This document shows, in pieces, positions 6,709-11,225 of a stretch of DNA of 11,225 bases. Origin of the DNA: Stramenopiles sp. TOSAG23-2 (taxonomy: Eukaryota; Sar); the NCBI GenBank assembly GCA_900128395.1, contig LT649952.1:1-11225 (forward strand). The letters run 5' to 3'. The position numbers and the translations under genes were made by a program. Under the pieces are notes generated by a model that was not told where the DNA came from, searched no databases, and was given only the letters and a program-made list of their open reading frames with translations. Every line of letters starts with the position of its first letter. The first letter of the stretch is position 1.

Positions 6709-8610
6709 ATGAAAACAATAACTATGTATCATAATTTCAACATTTTATTAATAATAACAGTTTTTATTTTTTTACTATCACAAGGTTTGTCACATGCAAA
6801 AGAATGGCCTTTTAATTATTCCGCAATAAATGTCTGGCCATTGCCAATAAATGTAACTTTACCATCTAATCCACTTGGGCCTCACGTAATAAATATTGCA
6901 GAGGCAACAATTGACCCATCATGTGATATACAAATAGCTACACTGGCAACAGAAGCATTGCACCTTGCCACGGTATTTTTAGCACCTGTACAAACATATG
7001 CAGAAGAGCCATACGCAACTCGTCGCAACGCTGAATGTACAAAACGTTGCATGAAAGATATGGATTGTAATAATGGAAAATGTTATGTAAAATCAAATAT
7101 AAGATGGAATTCTACCCATCCATGTTCACCATCTTCTGCTTTTAATGCACCATGTGGATGTTGTACTACCTCACCATCGTTACCCGAAATTAATGAATTG
7201 ATAATAAATTGTAATACCCCAAGTGCTTTTATAAATAATAATAATGATAATAAAGATACCTATAAAAAAAACAATAATTTTGTAAAACAAGAAATGTATG
7301 AAATTGATATATCTAATAATAACAAGATAATAATTAATTCCTATTCATCGCACGGAGCTGCAAATGCCCTTAGTACTTTAGCTCAAATATTTCGATATGA
7401 TACGATATTGAAAAATCATGTGGTAGATATTGTCCCGCTTTATATATTTGATGCACCATTGCATGAATGGCGTGGGTTTATGTTAGATACTTCAAGGCAT
7501 TTTATTCCAAAAAGTATTATATTGAATTTAATTAAAGCAATGAGTGCATCGAAATTAAATGTTTTTCATTGGCATATGGTTGATTCTCCATCGTTTCCTT
7601 ATGAATCTGAAAAATATCCTGAATTATCAAAAGAAGGTGCATGGGGTCAATCCATGAAAAATGTATATACAAAAGAAGACATACAAAATGTGGTTGCATA
7701 CGGGAAGAATAGATATGTTAAAATTATGATAGAAATTGATACACCAGCCCATACGCTTTCTATTGCTAGGAGTCATCCTGAAATGATGCCTGACGGTTGT
7801 TTCGAATGGATGGCTAATTCACAATATAAAATTGATGTCGATTCAGATGATTGTATGGCAATTGACCCAACGAATGATGCTGCAAGGACAATGGTTGCCA
7901 ACTTACTTCAAGAAGTTGCTGAACTAGTTGGAGAGGAAGGAACACATATACATATAGGAGGAGATGAAGTGAAATTCGATTGTTGGAGAGCCTCTGAAGC
8001 AATCAATAATATCGTGACAAAACGTTATGGAAATACTAGCGATGCTTCTTTTTCCATGTTACAAGCAGAATGGACAGCTAATGTTACTGGAAAAGCTATT
8101 ATTGATGCAAAGAAAAAAGTCGTATTGTGGCAACCAACTACATTAGGTCCAGGGGATCCAGCATGGGATGGAAAATTACCTAAGGATGCCGTATATATGG
8201 TCTGGTTGAATGAGGAAAGTGCAGCTGCATATGCAAATTCTGGATCAGATGTTATTGTTACAACTCCATATTATGTAGCTGGAATGGGTTCATCTGGTTG
8301 GTTAGATGTGTATAATGCTGATTTGTTACCATCGGGTTTAAAGCCTGGTGCGGAAAAACATATATTAGGTGGTGAAATATGTATGTGGGGTGAAAGTTTA
8401 AATCAAGGAAATTTAGCAATGCGTAGTTTACAAATTGGAGCAGCTGCAGCAGAGCCATTTTGGCGCAAAAACAATAAAGGCAGTGGCCCCGGTTCCCCAA
8501 ATGGTGTTGGTTTATCTGATCGTTACAACAGATTTCTATGCTACCTTTCCCGTTTTGGTATAGAAGTACCTCCAATTATGCCAAGTTATTGCGATGTTGT
8601 TGTTGGTTGA
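6709..8610 (+). CDS. GH20 beta-N-acetylhexosaminidase, secretory/lysosomal type
   Basis: A 633-residue frame with a signal peptide at 1-30 (hydrophobic core ILLIITVFIFLLS, likely cleaved after SHA). It removes terminal GlcNAc or GalNAc from glycans or chitin fragments. Residues 55-245 correspond to the N-terminal GH20b domain, and 250-615 to the catalytic barrel. Seen: Arg255 (EWRGFMLDTSRHF), HWHMVDSPSFP (286-296), EIDTPAH (342-348), catalytic pair Asp419-Glu420 in HIGGDEV, and aromatic cage Trp474, Trp499, Trp560 with Glu562. Length and end (PSYCDVVVG) fit the family. N-glycosylation sequons at Asn36, 48, 134, 442 and 458 support secretory passage. Oddities: an eight-Cys insertion at about 110-152, an Asn-rich loop near 176-190, and AGM where human HEXB has LDL after its active-site Tyr. 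A second in-frame ATG (codon 6) would also keep the signal peptide. Confidence 0.95.
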   Translation: MKTITMYHNFNILLIITVFIFLLSQGLSHAKEWPFNYSAINVWPLPINVTLPSNPLGPHVINIAEATIDPSCDIQIATLATEALHLATVFLAPVQTYAEEPYATRRNAECTKRCMKDMDCNNGKCYVKSNIRWNSTHPCSPSSAFNAPCGCCTTSPSLPEINELIINCNTPSAFINNNNDNKDTYKKNNNFVKQEMYEIDISNNNKIIINSYSSHGAANALSTLAQIFRYDTILKNHVVDIVPLYIFDAPLHEWRGFMLDTSRHFIPKSIILNLIKAMSASKLNVFHWHMVDSPSFPYESEKYPELSKEGAWGQSMKNVYTKEDIQNVVAYGKNRYVKIMIEIDTPAHTLSIARSHPEMMPDGCFEWMANSQYKIDVDSDDCMAIDPTNDAARTMVANLLQEVAELVGEEGTHIHIGGDEVKFDCWRASEAINNIVTKRYGNTSDASFSMLQAEWTANVTGKAIIDAKKKVVLWQPTTLGPGDPAWDGKLPKDAVYMVWLNEESAAAYANSGSDVIVTTPYYVAGMGSSGWLDVYNADLLPSGLKPGAEKHILGGEICMWGESLNQGNLAMRSLQIGAAAAEPFWRKNNKGSGPGSPNGVGLSDRYNRFLCYLSRFGIEVPPIMPSYCDVVVG

Positions 8611-8828
8611 GTGAAAAAAGGACACGCGATACGCGAACCTTGGGTAAAAAATTTATATATAATACGAAGTACGTACGAAGCGTTCGTAAAAAAAATCTAC
8701 CAAGCGGAGACACTATTTTTATTACCACACGTAATGTATGATATAATAAATATGATAATGCATAATCATATGAATATGATATGATATGGAAAAATATGTA
8801 CTTTTTACGAGTACTCGTTACAATGTCC
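8611..8828. other. convergent intergenic region with small palindromes
   Basis: It separates the stop codons of the hexosaminidase (+) and the JmjC-methyltransferase (-), so it holds both 3' UTRs. It contains three short inverted repeats: cgcg-ata-cgcg (8625-8635), tacgaa-gcg-ttcgta (8674-8688, followed by eight A) and acgagtactcgt (8807-8818). The first two are unusually GC-containing for the region. They may be 3'-end or RNA hairpins, but no known signal is recognised. Confidence 0.5.
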
Positions 8829-11225
8829 CTAATCCTCCTCCCACCATTCATTCGTATCCTCTAACAAAACATCCATAACGTTTCTGCTACGAACATCTTC
8901 TTCCTCTGCTGGTTCATCTTCTACTACGATATTCTCCTCTAAATTTATCGACGATGATGCTTCAACTTCCATCTCTACCAATTCATCCAATTTTCTTCTT
9001 CTAGATCCTTTTGTAAAGATTTTTTCAATAATCTCGTCTACTTTTTCCTCCATCTCTAGGTTCATTGCATCAAATTTCATTGCCTCTCCTATTAATCGAT
9101 ACAAACGCGTATTTCGATGTAAATGGGTACGTTCAAATATCTTTTGTAAATGTTTAAGTAAATCTGTTTTCTCAAACATGGAATCAACAACTTCATGCAT
9201 CATATGCTTTGCTTCTTTCTTCCATACTGATTGATCGCCATTTCCAGAAATCAATTCCCGTGGAACTCCAGCTCGAAAACGTTTATCTTGATCTATCTTT
9301 ATACCTAATGCTTTATAATATGCTTCAATTATATGATCATGTCTAAAAAATTCACCCGCACCAAATAAAGCTTCCCATGTTGTTGATAGATGAGCATCAT
9401 TCATAACTTCCACCCCCACAGTTAAATGTATCGATGATTCCATCCAATCCATACTTGATGTTTTCTCTTCATCATTCATTTTTCCATCTGCATAATATGT
9501 TTTTTTCCAAAATACCATGATTGTATTATCTAACCAATTATGAGTAGTTGCTGTGCTTCGGAAATATAACGACAACTCCAAATCGTATACAAATCCACGT
9601 TTTACCATTTGTTGAATTACATAAGGATTGTCTTGTTCATTACAATGCCCTGTACCACCTTGGCCGATCTTAGCCCAAGTTAAAATAACGCCTTTTCTAC
9701 TTGCACGTTGTAAATTATCAAAAAATATAGATTCGTATTCTTTCGGAATATGTTCACCAACCTCAACGCTTATGGCCCAATCTTGTACTAAATTTTTGCT
9801 TTGAAAATCGATTTTTGTACTTAAATCCATCCAACACATATGTGGCACAACATATGTGTTTCTATTTGTAAGCAATCTAACTTGTTCACCTACGAACTCT
9901 TCAATATTTTGACCGCCATCAAATCCATGCCATTCAATATTAGAATCAATGTTCTTTAGATAAAAGCCTAATTGTCCAATACCAGCTCCTAAATCAATTA
10001 CGGATTGGCCATCCAAAAAATCATTGATGGCATTACCAAAGCCACTGTCAAATTCAACATGATTTTTAAAAATAAAATCCTTTGTATAAAACCATCCACC
10101 ATTGTCTTGTATTTTTCCAGATGCAGATTTCTCTAATAGTACCTCATCTTTTCCATCATTCTTCGGTTTAAATGGGCATGTTTTTTCCACTCTATTATTA
10201 TTACGTTTTTTGTTTTCATCGTTTATTGTAGGAGGCGTTGATGTTGTATGCAAACAACCACGTGGTACAAATAATATATCACCAGGATTTAATACAACAT
10301 CTAAAAAAGGTTTTCCTAAATCTGATATATAGACTTCATCACCTTCATCGCGCCCTCTTATATGACGATATCGCACGGGTAATTCTAGTTCATCGTACAT
10401 CCATAATCTCCAACGTTTTTTCCCATGTAATTGTACCATAAATGACCCTTGGAAATCCGTATGTGCACTTAATGACTTTTTAACATTTGGTGGAGTTATG
10501 TACATATTGATATTAACAGGACGTTGGCTCGAACGAGACAATTGGAATGCGAATCGTGCAGCAAATTTATCAGAACGTTGTATACCAAGAAATTGTAAAG
10601 TATAACCAAACTGCAATGCACGTATAATATCTCTCTCATCATGGTTTTCTCGTTTACTTTCCATACGATTTGCAAATGTTTTTTTCATATAATTAATATT
10701 TCGGAATGGAGGTGTATTTATTCTATTTTTTGAATAGACATAACTACTCTTTGCAGCAGTTGTTAGTATGGTACGGAATGTAATTTCAGAACAAATTGAG
10801 CAATTGTTTATTAAATGTATCAACAATGGGTTTTTTTCCCAATAGACGGAGCTAAAATTACCATTATATACAAATTTATGAAATGCAACTAAATCATTTA
10901 ATTCCATTTCATTATTATAACTATTGTTAGTTTCAACAAACTTCTTTACATCAGATGGTATAAATCGATCTCTTTTACCAGTTGCTGCATCTGTATCTTT
11001 GTTTTCAGCAATTTCATAAAAATTATTTGGAGATAACTGTGCATTCAATCGATTATTATATCTAAGTGGAGGCAATGGAAAACCTTTGAATTTTTTAAAT
11101 TTTCCAATATTATTATTATTATCAATACTAGCATCAACATTGTAGTTAAAAACTAATGCATCTAAATTTTCTAAAACACGCAAATTAATTGGTTCTAATT
11201 TATACGCTCGTTTAAAAGCTTTCTC
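8829..11225 (-). CDS. TPR-like / JmjC (ribosomal-oxygenase-like) / class I methyltransferase fusion, 5' end outside window
   Basis: The frame is open from the right edge (11225) to TAG at 8829; no ATG start is visible, so the protein is N-terminally partial (about 798 codons seen). Numbering from the codon at 11181-11183, the residues just upstream (AFKRAYKLEPINLRVLENL) fit the end of a TPR repeat. A JmjC/cupin domain spans about 110-318: YWEKNPLLI at 114-122, Fe(II) ligands His241 and Asp243 (AHTDFQGSF) and His312 (VPRGCLHTT), and likely 2-oxoglutarate Lys256 in GKKRW. This pattern is closest to NO66/MINA53-type oxygenases. A class I SAM-dependent methyltransferase follows at about 365-563: motif I SVIDLGAGIGQLG (394-406), ISVEVGEHIP (471-480), then GHCNEQDNPYV. 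An uncharacterised helical region and an acidic tail end it. Both catalytic centres look intact. Substrates are unknown. Confidence 0.85.
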   Translation of the reverse strand, partial: EKAFKRAYKLEPINLRVLENLDALVFNYNVDASIDNNNNIGKFKKFKGFPLPPLRYNNRLNAQLSPNNFYEIAENKDTDAATGKRDRFIPSDVKKFVETNNSYNNEMELNDLVAFHKFVYNGNFSSVYWEKNPLLIHLINNCSICSEITFRTILTTAAKSSYVYSKNRINTPPFRNINYMKKTFANRMESKRENHDERDIIRALQFGYTLQFLGIQRSDKFAARFAFQLSRSSQRPVNINMYITPPNVKKSLSAHTDFQGSFMVQLHGKKRWRLWMYDELELPVRYRHIRGRDEGDEVYISDLGKPFLDVVLNPGDILFVPRGCLHTTSTPPTINDENKKRNNNRVEKTCPFKPKNDGKDEVLLEKSASGKIQDNGGWFYTKDFIFKNHVEFDSGFGNAINDFLDGQSVIDLGAGIGQLGFYLKNIDSNIEWHGFDGGQNIEEFVGEQVRLLTNRNTYVVPHMCWMDLSTKIDFQSKNLVQDWAISVEVGEHIPKEYESIFFDNLQRASRKGVILTWAKIGQGGTGHCNEQDNPYVIQQMVKRGFVYDLELSLYFRSTATTHNWLDNTIMVFWKKTYYADGKMNDEEKTSSMDWMESSIHLTVGVEVMNDAHLSTTWEALFGAGEFFRHDHIIEAYYKALGIKIDQDKRFRAGVPRELISGNGDQSVWKKEAKHMMHEVVDSMFEKTDLLKHLQKIFERTHLHRNTRLYRLIGEAMKFDAMNLEMEEKVDEIIEKIFTKGSRRRKLDELVEMEVEASSSINLEENIVVEDEPAEEEDVRSRNVMDVLLEDTNEWWEED

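Noticed and set aside
8538-8851. Short frames on both strands across the hexosaminidase end and the convergent gap
   Set aside because: They overlap real gene ends in other frames and show no protein-like pattern.
10102-10441. Two plus-strand frames inside the JmjC-methyltransferase gene
   Set aside because: Antisense shadows of a well-supported minus-strand domain.
1-11225. tRNA, rRNA, CRISPR array, transposase or integrase
   Set aside because: No B-box-like GGTTCGA motif, no rRNA-like block, no spaced direct repeats and no transposase motifs were seen by eye on either strand.

Overview
The window looks like nuclear DNA of an AT-rich, intron-poor microbial eukaryote. The genes carry eukaryote-specific families: a FAM221-type zinc-binding protein, the NC2-beta/Dr1 transcription repressor, a cathepsin L-like protease with signal peptide and propeptide, a lysosomal-type GH20 hexosaminidase, and a JmjC-methyltransferase fusion. 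Flanks are rich in AT and microsatellites, coding sequence has poly-Asn and poly-Gly tracts, and no operon or Shine-Dalgarno structure is visible. The standard code fits: TAA, TAG and TGA all end recognisable genes. The long reading frames need no introns. The protease tail (Pro-Gly linker plus a ten-Cys module) reminds me of proteins from diatoms and other stramenopiles. FAM221 is usually kept in lineages with cilia. The lineage assignment is a weak inference.

Layout: a 39-codon C-terminal gene fragment (+) enters from the left edge. It converges on a FAM221-family gene (-, 274-1371). About 1.9 kb of AT-rich sequence follows, holding one doubtful small reading frame (2131-2451) whose frame continues past its TAG to 2586. 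Next is a cathepsin L-like cysteine protease (+, 3274-4722). The interval 4723-5637 is mostly featureless, but on the minus strand at 5279-5494 it contains a SAM-domain-like fragment broken by an in-frame TAA. Then come NC2-beta/Dr1 (-, 5638-6360), a 348-bp divergent promoter region, a GH20 beta-N-acetylhexosaminidase (+, 6709-8610), a 218-bp convergent intergenic segment with small palindromes, and a large TPR-like/JmjC/methyltransferase gene (-, 8829 to the right edge) whose 5' end lies outside the window.

The genes do not form an obvious pathway. The protease and hexosaminidase are both secretory or lysosomal hydrolases and may share a digestive compartment. NC2-beta and the JmjC-methyltransferase are regulatory or modifying proteins. 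The most interesting items are the JmjC-methyltransferase fusion, the broken SAM-like remnant, the NC2-beta with a basic insertion inside its histone fold, the protease with a repeat linker and ten-Cys tail, and the hexosaminidase with an eight-Cys insertion and an apparent Asp-to-Ala change at a sugar-contacting position.
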